Assembly: GCA_004556655.1 (NCBI GenBank)
Contig: SFGF01000015.1
Coordinates: 5,115 to 69,114 of the forward strand
Source of the DNA: Lachnospiraceae bacterium
Lineage (GTDB): Bacteria > Bacillota > Clostridia > Lachnospirales > Lachnospiraceae
Reading direction: 5' to 3'
DNA: 64,000 bases
Below are positions 45,210 to 54,609 of the stretch, piece by piece. Each line of letters starts with the position of its first letter. Position 1 is the first letter of the stretch. Under the pieces are notes generated by a model. The model was not told the origin of the DNA. It made no database searches and was given only the letters and a program-made list of their open reading frames with translations. A program made the translations under genes and the position numbers.

Positions 45210-47273
45210 CTATAAACCGATGTCATCCAGCTGTCTGCTGGTGTACAGTTCCAGTCTTTTTTTTAATTCCTGATTCTGAGGCAGTTCCAGTTCAAAATCC
45301 AGTTCCAGAATTTCTCCTGCTGCCTCACTGGCTTTTTTCATTACATCCGCATCCCGGAAAATATCCGCTATGGAAAATTCCAGAATTCCGCTTTGCTTAA
45401 CTCCGAAAAGATCGCCCGGTCCCCGAAGTTTTAAATCTTCTCCCGCAATGTAAAATCCATCATTGGATTCTTTCAGTATCTGAAGCCTGCGGGAATTTTC
45501 CGCCTTATCCTGTCCATGAATAAAAATGCAATAGGACTGACTGCTTCCACGGCCTACTCTTCCTCTGAGCTGATGTAATTGGGCCAGACCAAACCTTTCC
45601 GCATTTTCTACCATCATTACCGTAGCATTCGGGACATTGACTCCCACTTCCACCACCGTAGTAGAAACCAGAACCTGAATCTGATTTGCAGAAAATGCCT
45701 CCATAATACTGTTCTTTTCTTTTGGTTTCATCTGTCCATGAAGAATTCCCACGTTAATCTCATTTGGGAGAATTTTTCTCAATTTTTCGGAATAATCCAG
45801 CACATTTTCTGCATCCAGCCCCTCACTCTCTTCCACCATCGGACAAATCACGTATACCTGATGTCCTTCTTTCACTTGATTTTCAATAAAACGGTACGCT
45901 TTAGGACGATACGTGGTATCAACCACACAATTTTTAATCGGAAGCCTCTGTGCCGGAAGTTCATCAATCACCGAGATATCCAGATCTCCATACAAAATAA
46001 TCCCCAACGTCCTGGGTATCGGTGTTGCACTCATGACCAGAACATTTGGCTTCTCGCCTTTGGTAGAAAATGTCTCTCTTTGCCGGACACCAAACCGATG
46101 CTGCTCATCAGTGATCACAAGTGCAAGGTTTTTATAAGTAACTTTTTCCTGGATCAATGCATGGGTACCGACGATCATAAGCGTCTCACCGGAAGCAATT
46201 TTTTCATATATAATTCTTTTTTCTTTTGCCGTATTGGATCCTGTCAGAAGTACCGGTTGATAAATCCCCAGTAATCCATTGTTTTTCAGAAGATTCGTGA
46301 GCGATTCATAATGCTGTCTCGCAAGAACTTCGGTAGGTACCATGATCGCACTCTGATAACTGTTTTCCGCAGCCATAATCATTGCGAGAAACGCTATGAT
46401 TGTTTTTCCGCTCCCTACATCCCCCTGGACCAGTCGTGCCATCAGTGCCTCTCCACGCAAGTCCCGCTCAATTTCATACCATACATTTTTCTGAGCATTG
46501 GTAAGCTGATAAGGAAGCGTTTCTATCACCTCTTCTGTTTTCCAGACTTCTTTCATGCGATAATGATTTGTTTCCGTAATATTTTTTTCTTTCATTTTCT
46601 GCAGTGCAAGAATAAAGAAAAGAAATTCATCAAAAGCGAGACGTTTTCTTGCTGTTATAAACTTTTCCTGATCTTCCGGAAAATGAATCTGGCGAATAGC
46701 AAAATTATACTCTGCCAGCCCTTCCCTCACTCTCAGATCTTCCGGCAGATAGTCCCGGGACAAATCCAGATTTTCCAGTACTTCCCGTACCATCTTTGTA
46801 ACCATCTGATTTGTCAGACCAGCCGTCAGGCTATAGATTGGCTGCATACTATGCAGCTTTTGTTCATATACTGCAGGCGTATACATCTCCGGATGTTCCA
46901 TGACTCTCTGATGATTCTTAATCGTCATTTTCCCCCGAAAAACCATCGTCATCCCACGTTTTAATGTACTTCGAAGAAATGGCATATTATACCAGGTCAG
47001 TTTACATTTACCCGTCAAATCCGAGATTGTCGTAGCGACAATCGTAAGATTTCGTACCTTTTTTACCTCGACACTTCCTGTTATCGTTCCCACCACAGCT
47101 GCTTTTTCCTGATCTTTTATCTCTCCCACCGCCTGTGGTTCTCTGAAAATATCATAATCTCTGGGATAATAGCGAAGCAGATCACCTACCGTAAAAATAC
47201 CAACTTTATGAAAAAGTGTCTCTGTTTTCTCCCCTACCCCTTTCAGTTTCCGTATGGATTCTGATTCATTCAT
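45210..47273 (-). CDS. recG: ATP-dependent DNA helicase RecG
   Basis: A 687-residue RecG with an N-terminal wedge/OB region (LRYYPRDYDIF), Walker A GDVGSGKT, the DEQH box ITDEQHRFGVRQR, VMSATPIPRTL and the C-terminal LRGRVGRGSSQSYCI. It drives branch migration and fork regression in repair. The ATG at 47273 follows TGAGGAGAG. It lies downstream of the DAK2 gene, as in other Firmicutes where rpmB, yloU, yloV and recG cluster. Confidence 0.96.
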   Translation of the reverse strand: MNESESIRKLKGVGEKTETLFHKVGIFTVGDLLRYYPRDYDIFREPQAVGEIKDQEKAAVVGTITGSVEVKKVRNLTIVATTISDLTGKCKLTWYNMPFLRSTLKRGMTMVFRGKMTIKNHQRVMEHPEMYTPAVYEQKLHSMQPIYSLTAGLTNQMVTKMVREVLENLDLSRDYLPEDLRVREGLAEYNFAIRQIHFPEDQEKFITARKRLAFDEFLFFILALQKMKEKNITETNHYRMKEVWKTEEVIETLPYQLTNAQKNVWYEIERDLRGEALMARLVQGDVGSGKTIIAFLAMIMAAENSYQSAIMVPTEVLARQHYESLTNLLKNNGLLGIYQPVLLTGSNTAKEKRIIYEKIASGETLMIVGTHALIQEKVTYKNLALVITDEQHRFGVRQRETFSTKGEKPNVLVMSATPIPRTLGIILYGDLDISVIDELPAQRLPIKNCVVDTTYRPKAYRFIENQVKEGHQVYVICPMVEESEGLDAENVLDYSEKLRKILPNEINVGILHGQMKPKEKNSIMEAFSANQIQVLVSTTVVEVGVNVPNATVMMVENAERFGLAQLHQLRGRVGRGSSQSYCIFIHGQDKAENSRRLQILKESNDGFYIAGEDLKLRGPGDLFGVKQSGILEFSIADIFRDADVMKKASEAAGEILELDFELELPQNQELKKRLELYTSRQLDDIGL

Positions 47274-47456
47274 GTTTCTCTCCTCACGCCACAAAATTTT
47301 TCATCCGGAACCAAGTGTCCAAATATGACAAAAAGGATGCCAAAAAGCCGAGCAAACCACAGCTTAACAGCACCCTCCTCATTCTTCTTATCAGCTATAC
47401 AGCTATCCTTTCCTATCCTCACCGTTTTAGAAACGGAAGTCTATCTGACTGAAATA

Positions 47457-49118
47457 TTATTCCACTGAGATAATACAATAGTAAATGGGCTGACCTCCAA
47501 AGTTTACTTCCACATCACAGAAATCATACATTTCTTCCAGTTCAGCACCAAGAGCTTCTGCCTCTTCCTCTGAGAAATCTTCTCCATAATAGATACTGAT
47601 CAATTCTGTCTCATCATCAACCATAGCCGTAGCCGCATCTTTTGCTACTGCAGCCACTTCCTGTCCTACTGCCAGCATTCCATGATCACCAATACCCATA
47701 ATATCACCCTGATGAATCTCTTTTTCATCGATATGAGTATCTCTTACCGCATAGGTAACCTGGGCTGTTTTTACTCTCTTGATTTCTTCCACCATAGTTG
47801 CTTCATTTTCTTCCACACTCTTCTCCGGAACAAAATTAATCACAGCTGTAATACCCTGCGGAACCGTCTTTGTCGGAATCACAATAATATTCTTATCTTC
47901 TGTCAGTGCTTTTGCCTGATTTGCTGCCAGAATAATATTTTTATTATTCGGGAAAATAAAGATATTTTCAGCATTGACCTTATCAATGGCATTGAGCATA
48001 TCCTCCGTGCTCGGATTCATGGTCTGTCCGCCTTCAATCAGATAATCAACTCCCAGATCACGGAATATCTCACCAAAACCATCTCCGATGGATACGGAAA
48101 TAAAACCTACTTCTTTCTTCGGCGCATTTGCCTTTTTGGCATCCTCTTCAGCCTGCTGTGCTGCAACTTTCTCTGCATCTTTAATCAATTTTTCCTGATG
48201 CTCTTCTCTCATATTGTCAATCTTGATTCTGGACAGGGAACCATAAGTCAGAGCCCTCTGAATCGCAAGCCCCGGATCATTGGTATGTACATGAATCTTG
48301 ACAACTTCATCATCCGCAACACATACAATGGAATCTCCGAGAGAACTCAGATATTCTTTAAAGCTTCTCTCATCACTTTCTGAAAACTCTTGATTCAATA
48401 CAATAATAAATTCTGTACAGTAACCGAACTTAATATCCGCTTCTGCCTGAGGTGAAATCTTAACAACCTTTGCTGACTCCCCGGCTTCAAATTCCAGATT
48501 GATTTCCTTGCCCATAAACGCATCATATGCGCCTTCCAGGACCACCATAAGACCCTGTCCGCCGGAATCCACAACACCGGCTTCTTTCAATACAGGAAGC
48601 ATATCCGGTGTTCTGGCAAGAACATCCTTTCCTTCCGCCAGTATATCTTCAAAAAATATCTGGAGGTCTTCTGCATCGTCTGCAAGTTCCAGTGCTTTAT
48701 CTGCCACACCTCTTGCGACAGTCAGAATCGTTCCTTCTTTTGGCTTCATGACTGCTTTATATGCAGTCTCAACACCTTTATCAAAAGCACGTGCCAAAGC
48801 AACGGCATCCAAAACATCATATTCCTTGATTGCTTTTGTAAATCCTCTCAAAAGCTGAGACAGAATAACACCGGAGTTACCTCTCGCTCCTCGAAGAGAT
48901 CCTGAGGAAATGGCCTTCGCCAGCGATTCCAGCGTAATATCAGAAAGCGCATTGACTTCTTTCACTGCTGACATAATCGTAAGTGTCATATTCGTTCCTG
49001 TATCTCCGTCCGGAACCGGGAACACATTCAGCTCGTTGATCCACTCTTTCTTTACTTCCAGATTCTTAGCTCCTGCCAGAAACATCCTGGCAAGCAGTTT
49101 GGCATCTACTGTATTCAT
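47457..49118 (-). CDS. DAK2 domain protein, fatty acid kinase FakA-like (YloV)
   Basis: A 553-residue protein. Residues 1-200 are a DhaL/DAK2 domain (VFPVPDGDTGTNM, GARGNSGVILSQLLRGF, VDSGGQGLMVVLEG) that binds ATP and Mg. A linker and a DegV-like C-terminal domain (about 320-553) follow. In Firmicutes this protein phosphorylates fatty acids bound to FakB/DegV proteins; a DegV protein is encoded at 3004-3879. It follows the Asp23 gene by 23 bases, the conserved yloU-yloV order. Confidence 0.93.
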   Translation of the reverse strand: MNTVDAKLLARMFLAGAKNLEVKKEWINELNVFPVPDGDTGTNMTLTIMSAVKEVNALSDITLESLAKAISSGSLRGARGNSGVILSQLLRGFTKAIKEYDVLDAVALARAFDKGVETAYKAVMKPKEGTILTVARGVADKALELADDAEDLQIFFEDILAEGKDVLARTPDMLPVLKEAGVVDSGGQGLMVVLEGAYDAFMGKEINLEFEAGESAKVVKISPQAEADIKFGYCTEFIIVLNQEFSESDERSFKEYLSSLGDSIVCVADDEVVKIHVHTNDPGLAIQRALTYGSLSRIKIDNMREEHQEKLIKDAEKVAAQQAEEDAKKANAPKKEVGFISVSIGDGFGEIFRDLGVDYLIEGGQTMNPSTEDMLNAIDKVNAENIFIFPNNKNIILAANQAKALTEDKNIIVIPTKTVPQGITAVINFVPEKSVEENEATMVEEIKRVKTAQVTYAVRDTHIDEKEIHQGDIMGIGDHGMLAVGQEVAAVAKDAATAMVDDETELISIYYGEDFSEEEAEALGAELEEMYDFCDVEVNFGGQPIYYCIISVE

Positions 49119-49141
49119 AGCTATCTAAAGCTCCTCCTTCA

Positions 49142-49498
49142 TTAATCTATCACTCGGACACCTTCCACCATAATATTTATACTCTCTACTTCAATACCGG
49201 TGAAAGCCTCGACTTTATATTTGACATTGTCGATCAGATTGTCAGAAACTGCACGAATGCTGACACCATATGCTACAATGACATGAAAATCAAGAGAAAT
49301 CTTGTTGTCATTCAGTGAAACGTTAATTCCATGTTTCAGGCTGTCCTTTCTTAAAAGCTTTACAAGCCCATCTTTCATATTAACAGCAGCCATGCCCACA
49401 ATACCGAAACATTCAACAGCAACACTGCCTGCATAAGTGGCGATTACATCCGTATTGATCGTAACTTCTCCCAATCCTGTATTCATACGCCCTTTCAT
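49142..49498 (-). CDS. Asp23/Gls24 family protein (YloU-like)
   Basis: A 118-residue Asp23 protein: GEVTINTDVIATYAG, AVNMKDGLVKLL and VHVIVAYG-like FHVIVAYGVSI. Family members associate with the membrane and respond to envelope stress. It is first in an Asp23-DAK2-recG run and diverges from rpmB. The ATG at 49498 has GGAGG eight bases upstream; an ATG at 49531 lacks a site. TATAAT at 49595-49600 on this strand is a likely -10, with a weak -35. Confidence 0.92.
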   Translation of the reverse strand: MKGRMNTGLGEVTINTDVIATYAGSVAVECFGIVGMAAVNMKDGLVKLLRKDSLKHGINVSLNDNKISLDFHVIVAYGVSIRAVSDNLIDNVKYKVEAFTGIEVESINIMVEGVRVID

Positions 49499-49651
49499 AG
49501 GTCTACCTCCAATCCTGTTATTCCCCTGCATATATACTGCTCATACCGCAACACTCCACCGAACATGATCGCTAATTCGCAATATACTGTATGTATTATA
49601 ACCTGTTTTTGGAGAAAAAGAAATAATAATTTGAAAAATTTATAATTTTAC

Positions 49652-49680
49652 TTGCAAAAAGATTCTCCATCTGTTAAAAT
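49652..49680 (+). promoter_or_regulatory. Promoter for rpmB
   Basis: TTGCAA (49652-49657), 17 bases, TAAAAT (49675-49680), 45 bases before the start codon. Confidence 0.65.
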
Positions 49681-49725
49681 AACTAGTGTTGCGAATCGAA
49701 ATTTTTTTGTTAAGGAGGTGCTGTC

Positions 49726-49911
49726 ATGGCAAAGTGCGCGATTTGTGAAAAAGGTGCTCATTTCGGAAACAATGTGAGCCATTCTCATAGAAGATCCAAT
49801 AGAATGTGGAAATCAAATGTTAAATCCGTAAAGGTGAAAGTTAACGGCGGAGCAAAGAAAATGTACGTTTGTACTTCTTGCCTGAGATCCGGTAAAGTTG
49901 AAAGAGCATAA
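49726..49911 (+). CDS. rpmB: 50S ribosomal protein L28
   Basis: A 61-residue L28 beginning MAKCAICEKGAHFGN, with SHRRSNRMWKSNVKSV. Two CxxC pairs (CAIC and CTSC) show the zinc-binding form, which in some Firmicutes is under zinc control; no Zur box was found. The start follows an AAGGAGG, and a strong shared terminator follows. It diverges from the Asp23 gene, as in Bacillus. Confidence 0.97.
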   Translation: MAKCAICEKGAHFGNNVSHSHRRSNRMWKSNVKSVKVKVNGGAKKMYVCTSCLRSGKVERA

Positions 49912-49935
49912 TTTTGCATCCCTTAACGTTGATTT

Positions 49936-49977
49936 AAAAATAAGCGGCTGTCTCAAAAGAGACGGCCGCTTATTTTT
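49936..49977. terminator. Bidirectional terminator between rpmB and the carboxypeptidase gene
   Basis: AAAAATAAGCGGCTGTCTC and GAGACGGCCGCTTATTTTT form a 19-bp stem (one G-U) with a 4-base loop. A and T runs on either side let it serve both converging genes. It overlaps the carboxypeptidase stop codon. Confidence 0.9.
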
Positions 49978-51037
49978 ATCCTTCTGTTGTACTTTGAACA
50001 CCAATCTGATTATATACTGCCTGAGCATCCCAGATATGATACGGATCCGTGGAAGGACTTCCCTGGGCTCCTGCAGTTACCAGAATGTATTCTGTATCAT
50101 TTACTTTAGCCAGACTAGCAAGGCACTGTCCCGCCTCACTGGTATACCCGGTCTTTCCCCCCTCAATTTCTCCTCCATTTACTGCATTGCTTTCCATTTT
50201 CTTAAACATAGTACTCAAAAAATGCAGTCCTTCCGGATTTCCCGCTGTCGGACTCGTAGTATACTCATGTGTACAGTAGATGGTTCGGAATGTTTCATTC
50301 TGAAGGGCATAACTAAGCAGTTTCGTCAGATCCCGTACCGTTGTATAATGCTCTGAATCATGGAGGCCGGTTGCCGTAACAAAATGTGTGCTTGTCATTT
50401 CCAGTTCCTGTGCTTTTTCATTCATCTTCTGAACAAAAGCCTCTTCCGATCCAAAAAGATGTTGTGCTAGTCCCACGCAACATTCTGCACCGGACGGAAG
50501 CATTACGCCATAAAGAATATCGATCGCTTTCACCTGATCTCCAGGTGCAAATCCTGCCAGAGATGCCCCTTCCACATAGAGTCGGTCATACGTAGCCTGA
50601 TCAATTGTGATTGTATCATCCAGATTGGTAAGGTTTTCAAGGCCGATCACTGCTGTCATGATTTTTGTCATAGACGCAGGGTATATTCTCGTATCGGCTT
50701 CTTTCTCAGCAACAACTCCCATGTCAGACAAACGAACCAATATGGCAGATTTACTATCGATGGCACTTAAATCAACACTGGGGAGTGGTTCCGGTGTTGG
50801 TGTCGGCACAGCTGTAGGAGTCAGCTCTTCCTCTGCTTTCAGCAGTTCTTCCCTTTGACTTTCTTCTGCAACAGACGATCCAGCAGCAGAATCAGCTTTT
50901 TCTTTATTGCCAAACAGCAGCAGAATGCCCAGCCAGATTGCTCCAACCACCAACAGCCCTGTTACAAAAAGTATAATTCTTCTATTTCGCTGTCTGATCC
51001 GTCTGCGTTGCTTTTTTGTCATTTGTTTTTTGCTCAT
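49976..51037 (-). CDS. D-alanyl-D-alanine carboxypeptidase (S11)
   Basis: A 353-residue penicillin-binding protein 5-like enzyme. An Arg/Lys-rich start and one membrane anchor (about 22-43) precede a Thr/Pro-rich linker (TPTAVPTPTPEP) and the S11 domain. SxxK is in ASMTKIMTA and KTG in GGKTGYTSEAG. The middle motif reads SGAECC rather than the usual SGN. It trims the terminal D-Ala from peptidoglycan stem peptides outside the cell. It lacks the C-terminal amphipathic anchor of classical DacA, consistent with the N-terminal anchor. Confidence 0.92.
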   Translation of the reverse strand: MSKKQMTKKQRRRIRQRNRRIILFVTGLLVVGAIWLGILLLFGNKEKADSAAGSSVAEESQREELLKAEEELTPTAVPTPTPEPLPSVDLSAIDSKSAILVRLSDMGVVAEKEADTRIYPASMTKIMTAVIGLENLTNLDDTITIDQATYDRLYVEGASLAGFAPGDQVKAIDILYGVMLPSGAECCVGLAQHLFGSEEAFVQKMNEKAQELEMTSTHFVTATGLHDSEHYTTVRDLTKLLSYALQNETFRTIYCTHEYTTSPTAGNPEGLHFLSTMFKKMESNAVNGGEIEGGKTGYTSEAGQCLASLAKVNDTEYILVTAGAQGSPSTDPYHIWDAQAVYNQIGVQSTTEG

Positions 51038-51066
51038 AACTCTTACGCCTCATATTTTCTGAATTC

Positions 51067-51948
51067 TTACATGATTTCCATAGAATAAGACGCTTCAAAA
51101 GTACCAAGACCTTCCACGCTCTGTCCCCACGCTCTCTCTTCCAGGGTTCCGTTAAAATTCACACCATCCGCTCTTCCATACCATGGTTCAAAGCAGATAA
51201 ACGGTGCATCTTCTTTGGGTGACCAAAATGCGATCAGAGGAGCCTTTGTATGCATTTTTATGTATGGTTTTCCATTAGCTCCGGCAAGAAATGCCGTCTG
51301 GATCTGATAATTTTCGAAAATCAATGCGTCATAATCAAACATACCCTCTGTGATTCGATGCATGCCGTTTTCCAACTGAAAACTATGAAGATTCTCTCCG
51401 ATTCTCTGGGTTTTCTGATCTACCATCAGATACTCCAGCATATCTTTATCCCCTTCAAATCCAAGATAGCAGTTTGTTCTATGTCCTTCCTTCGCAAGAG
51501 GGCACAGAATTGCAGGATGACCGCCAATAGAAAAATACATAGGATTTTCATCTTTATTATGTACTTTCCACATTACTTCAATGGAATTTTCTTCCAGTCG
51601 ATATCCGATTTCCAGTCGAAAATGGAACGGATAGATCAGATAGGATTCCTCATCGTCCTCAATACTCATCCATATTTCCTGATCTGTAACAGAATCTGTG
51701 TGAAAAATCCTGTGTCTCGCAAATCCATGCTGCACCATTTCATAAGTTTTTTCATGATATCTGTATTTACCGTCACGCAGCGATCCCACCACCGGAAATA
51801 ATACCGGTGATGTCCATCCCCAGTATGCAGGATCCGCATTCCAAAGATATTCTTCACCTGTATCTTTTTTCTGTAATGAAATCAATTCCGCACTTTTTTC
51901 TCTTATAACTGCTTTGATCTGTTGATTTTCCAAAATATATGTATTCAT
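51067..51948 (-). CDS. Aldose 1-epimerase family protein
   Basis: A 293-residue galactose-mutarotase-fold protein (GalM/LacX-like). It opens MNTYILENQQIKAVI; FSIGGHPAILCP and the late CFEPWYGRADG are the family's conserved stretches. It is likely to interconvert anomers of hexoses or hexose phosphates. Mid-domain histidines (HGFARHRIF, GGHPA) suit the active site. It stands alone between the carboxypeptidase and the broken SH3 gene. Confidence 0.88.
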   Translation of the reverse strand: MNTYILENQQIKAVIREKSAELISLQKKDTGEEYLWNADPAYWGWTSPVLFPVVGSLRDGKYRYHEKTYEMVQHGFARHRIFHTDSVTDQEIWMSIEDDEESYLIYPFHFRLEIGYRLEENSIEVMWKVHNKDENPMYFSIGGHPAILCPLAKEGHRTNCYLGFEGDKDMLEYLMVDQKTQRIGENLHSFQLENGMHRITEGMFDYDALIFENYQIQTAFLAGANGKPYIKMHTKAPLIAFWSPKEDAPFICFEPWYGRADGVNFNGTLEERAWGQSVEGLGTFEASYSMEIM

Positions 51949-51970
51949 ACATTCATACCCCTCTCTCTAA

Positions 51971-52391
51971 TCATTCTAAAGGCTCCTGGTCGGTCAAATA
52001 TTCTTCATATACCCAACCTTCCTGTTCTCCGTATTGTATCTTTATCCAACTTCTCTCCTGACCCAATTTTTCAACTTTCTGACCGGTAGTGAGAGTTCCC
52101 AGTATTTGTTCTTTATTCCCTGCACCAGTTCTTACATTGACCGGAGATATACAGTATACCCATTCCTTTTCCTCTTCCGTAGGTGTAGGTTCTGGCGTAT
52201 TTGTCGGCTGCGGCGTTTCACTTGCTTTTGATCGATACTTTTGGTCCATCATTTTTGACTGTGTCCGCACTGTTCACCGATAAAATATCTTTTATCACAT
52301 CCCATGTATTGCATCCCGAACAGCATGATACAAACAAAAGCATCACTACCAGAAAGATGATCGATTTTCTTATAAAGAACTTATTTTTCAC
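51971..52391 (-). pseudogene. SH3-domain lipoprotein gene split by a frameshift
   Basis: A GTG at 52391, after AGGAGGTAAAT, starts a 57-codon frame: a signal sequence with a lipoprotein-like cysteine cluster (FLVVMLLFVSCCSGC), then a linker ending at a TGA (52218-52220). The neighbouring frame, open from about 52270 to 51971, carries the rest: a Thr/Pro-rich linker (ETPQPTNTPEPTPTEEE) and a bacterial SH3 domain (VNVRTGAGNKEQILGTL, WIKIQYGEQEGWVYEEYL). The two halves make one lipoprotein of about 140 residues. A one-base indel near 52220-52262, or a sequencing error, explains the break. Confidence 0.75.
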
Positions 52392-52461
52392 ATTTACCTC
52401 CTGTTTTCTTAATCAACTAGCTCTATAATAGAATACTACAAACGGCACAGAAAAGCCAGAG

Positions 52462-52492
52462 AAAAAAAGGATTCGGCATGATTCCCGAATCC
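52462..52492 (-). terminator. Terminator after the small membrane protein gene
   Basis: GGATTCGG and CCGAATCC (8-bp stem, 8-base loop), followed by seven T residues on the minus strand, 12 bases past the stop at 52505. Confidence 0.85.
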
Positions 52493-52504
52493 CCTGCAGA
52501 TATG

Positions 52505-52699
52505 TTAGTATATAAAAAGCGTATTCATAAATCCCAACACTCCAAAAAATACCAGCAGTAAAAAGCAAATCTGAATGCTTTTAATAAAGGTACCCTCCCC
52601 TTTACATCTGATCACCACACGCACACAGCCTGCTGCCAGAAGTCCCAGAAGAAACACGCAGAAAAAAATCAGAACCCGCAAATAAATATTCTCACTCAT
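52505..52699 (-). CDS. Small two-helix membrane protein
   Basis: A 64-residue protein starting MSENIYLRVLIFFCVFLLGL. Two hydrophobic helices (about 6-26 and 42-62) are joined by a short Arg/Lys/Gly-containing loop. I do not recognise it. The ATG at 52699 follows AAAGGAG; the frame is open upstream but has no better start. Its own strong terminator and ribosome site argue that it is a real gene. Confidence 0.7.
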   Translation of the reverse strand: MSENIYLRVLIFFCVFLLGLLAAGCVRVVIRCKGEGTFIKSIQICFLLLVFFGVLGFMNTLFIY

Positions 52700-53002
52700 A
52701 ACATTTCTCCTTTCCTGCAGTGTCTCTCGTTTCTTTCTATATAATAGATGATGATACCGACGAATTTGTTGCATATTTTTTTAAGTTTTTCTTATTTTTT
52801 CTGTTTGCTGTCATCCTTTTCCTTTTCTTTCTCAAGTATACCGTCCAAATCTTAAAAACTTTTCAAAAAGTTGTGTCAAAGTTGCAATTTTTATATAACT
52901 GATTTAAAATAGCGTAAGAATATAAGAACCATATACATTACATGCTGCGCACAATTTTTGCAGATAAATCATTATTTTTTTGATATATTAGGAGAAATAT
53001 TC

Positions 53003-54367
53003 ATGATAACATCAGGAGAAATGAACGATTTCAGTCAGGGAAGTGTAAAACGAAATATTCTGCGGCTGGCAGGTCCTATGACACTGGCTCAGCTCATCAA
53101 TCTTTTATACAATATTATTGACAGGATGTATATCGGACATCTTCCGGAAAATGCAACTCTGGCTCTCACAGGTCTGGGGCTTACTTTTCCGATCCTCATG
53201 CTGGTTACTGCCTTTTCCAATTTGTTTGGTATGGGAGGTGCTCCACTATTTTCCATTGCAAGAGGACGCCAGGAAGATGATCACGCTTCTGATATTATGG
53301 GAACCACATTTACCATGCTTCTGATATCCGGCATTGTCCTCACAGTTATAGGATTGCTTATAAAAGAACCTTTGTTATATCTTTTCGGCGCCAGCGATCA
53401 GACTTTTCCTTACGCTGATCGATATCTTTCTATATATCTTCTTGGAAGTACTTTTGTAATGTTCAGTCTGGGAATGAATAATTTTATTAACGCACAGGGA
53501 TTTGCAAAAAAAGGAATGTTGACAGTACTGATTGGAGCCGTACTAAATATATTACTGGATCCTATATTTATTTTTGTACTGAAGATGGGAGTTCAGGGAG
53601 CTGCACTTGCAACCGTTATTTCCCAATTTGTTTCTGCACTCTGGGTATTGCGGTTTCTTACCGGAAATGAAGCAGTCATCCGGCTTAAAAAAGACAGTCT
53701 GAAAGTTCATTTTCCTTTGCTGAAAGAAATTGTCGCACTGGGTACTTCCGGTTTCGTAATGTCTTTCACAAACAGCGCTGTACAGATTGTCTGTAATGCC
53801 ACTCTCCAGAACTTTGGCGGAGATATCTATGTAGGTGTTATGACTGTAATCAATTCTATCCGAGAAGTAGTATCTATGCCTGTAAACGGTATTAGCAGCG
53901 CATCACAGCCTGTACTGGGATATAATTATGGTGCAAAAGAGTATAAAAGAGTAAAAGAAGGAATAAAATTCATGTCCGCCACCTGTATCATATACACTAC
54001 ATTGATCTGGATCCTTCTTCTTTTGTTTCCAAGACCATTTATTCATATATTCAACAGTAATTCAAAACTTTTGACACTGGGCGTACCTGCCATGACAATT
54101 TACTTCTTCGGATTCTTCATGATGTCCCTGCAGTTTTCCGGACAATCTACTTTTGTATCACTGGGACGATCTAAAAACGCAGTCTTCTTTTCCCTTTTCC
54201 GGAAAGTGATTATCGTCATACCACTGACTCTCATACTACCGCATATTGCAGGACTTGGTGTCAATGGGGTATTCCTGGCCGAACCCATATCAAATTTTAT
54301 CGGGGGAACAGCCTGCTTCATAACTATGATGCGGACTGTGTGGCCTATGCTTTCTGATCGTGAATAG
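53003..54367 (+). CDS. MATE family efflux transporter
   Basis: A 454-residue transporter with 12 predicted membrane segments in two homologous halves. The opening VKRNILRLAGPMTLAQLINLLYNIIDRMYIG-type sequence, GLGLTFPILMLVTAFSNLFG and PVLGYNYGAKEYKRVKE are typical of MATE proteins (NorM/DinF-like). They export cationic drugs or metabolites using sodium or protons. The ATG at 53003 has AGGAG; an upstream frame to 52958 lacks one. It lies alone on the plus strand, followed 13 bases later by the 34-bp inverted repeat element. Confidence 0.92.
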   Translation: MITSGEMNDFSQGSVKRNILRLAGPMTLAQLINLLYNIIDRMYIGHLPENATLALTGLGLTFPILMLVTAFSNLFGMGGAPLFSIARGRQEDDHASDIMGTTFTMLLISGIVLTVIGLLIKEPLLYLFGASDQTFPYADRYLSIYLLGSTFVMFSLGMNNFINAQGFAKKGMLTVLIGAVLNILLDPIFIFVLKMGVQGAALATVISQFVSALWVLRFLTGNEAVIRLKKDSLKVHFPLLKEIVALGTSGFVMSFTNSAVQIVCNATLQNFGGDIYVGVMTVINSIREVVSMPVNGISSASQPVLGYNYGAKEYKRVKEGIKFMSATCIIYTTLIWILLLLFPRPFIHIFNSNSKLLTLGVPAMTIYFFGFFMMSLQFSGQSTFVSLGRSKNAVFFSLFRKVIIVIPLTLILPHIAGLGVNGVFLAEPISNFIGGTACFITMMRTVWPMLSDRE

Positions 54368-54380
54368 TCGAAAAAGGTGA

Positions 54381-54551
54381 GGCTGATAACAGTATATCCC
54401 GTGTATGAATGGCAGGTCGCTTCCCTTCAGCTAACTGTTAACTCCGACTAAAACGCTCCGGAGAGCCGTCGCGCTTAAGTCTGCGTAAACAGTGGATCTT
54501 CAGGCGCGCTTTCCCAATGCCATTCATACACGGGATATACTGTTATCAGCC
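54381..54551. repeat. 171-nt element with perfect 34-bp inverted arms
   Basis: 54381-54414 and 54518-54551 are perfect reverse complements over 34 bases (ends GGCTGATAACAG and CTGTTATCAGCC). The 103-base interior can fold further: ACTGTT with AACAGT, GACT with AGTC, and a GCTC-CGGA-GAGC hairpin. No T run follows, so it is not an ordinary terminator. The end of the right arm can also pair with AGCC/ATTGGCT downstream (54548-54554 with 54562-54568). It may be a palindromic mobile element or a structured RNA. The rest of the 242-base gap holds no gene. Confidence 0.85.
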
Positions 54552-54609
54552 AATTTACTTTATTGGCTATACGAATCAGAAGAGGGCATAACCAATGATA
54601 TACACATTG

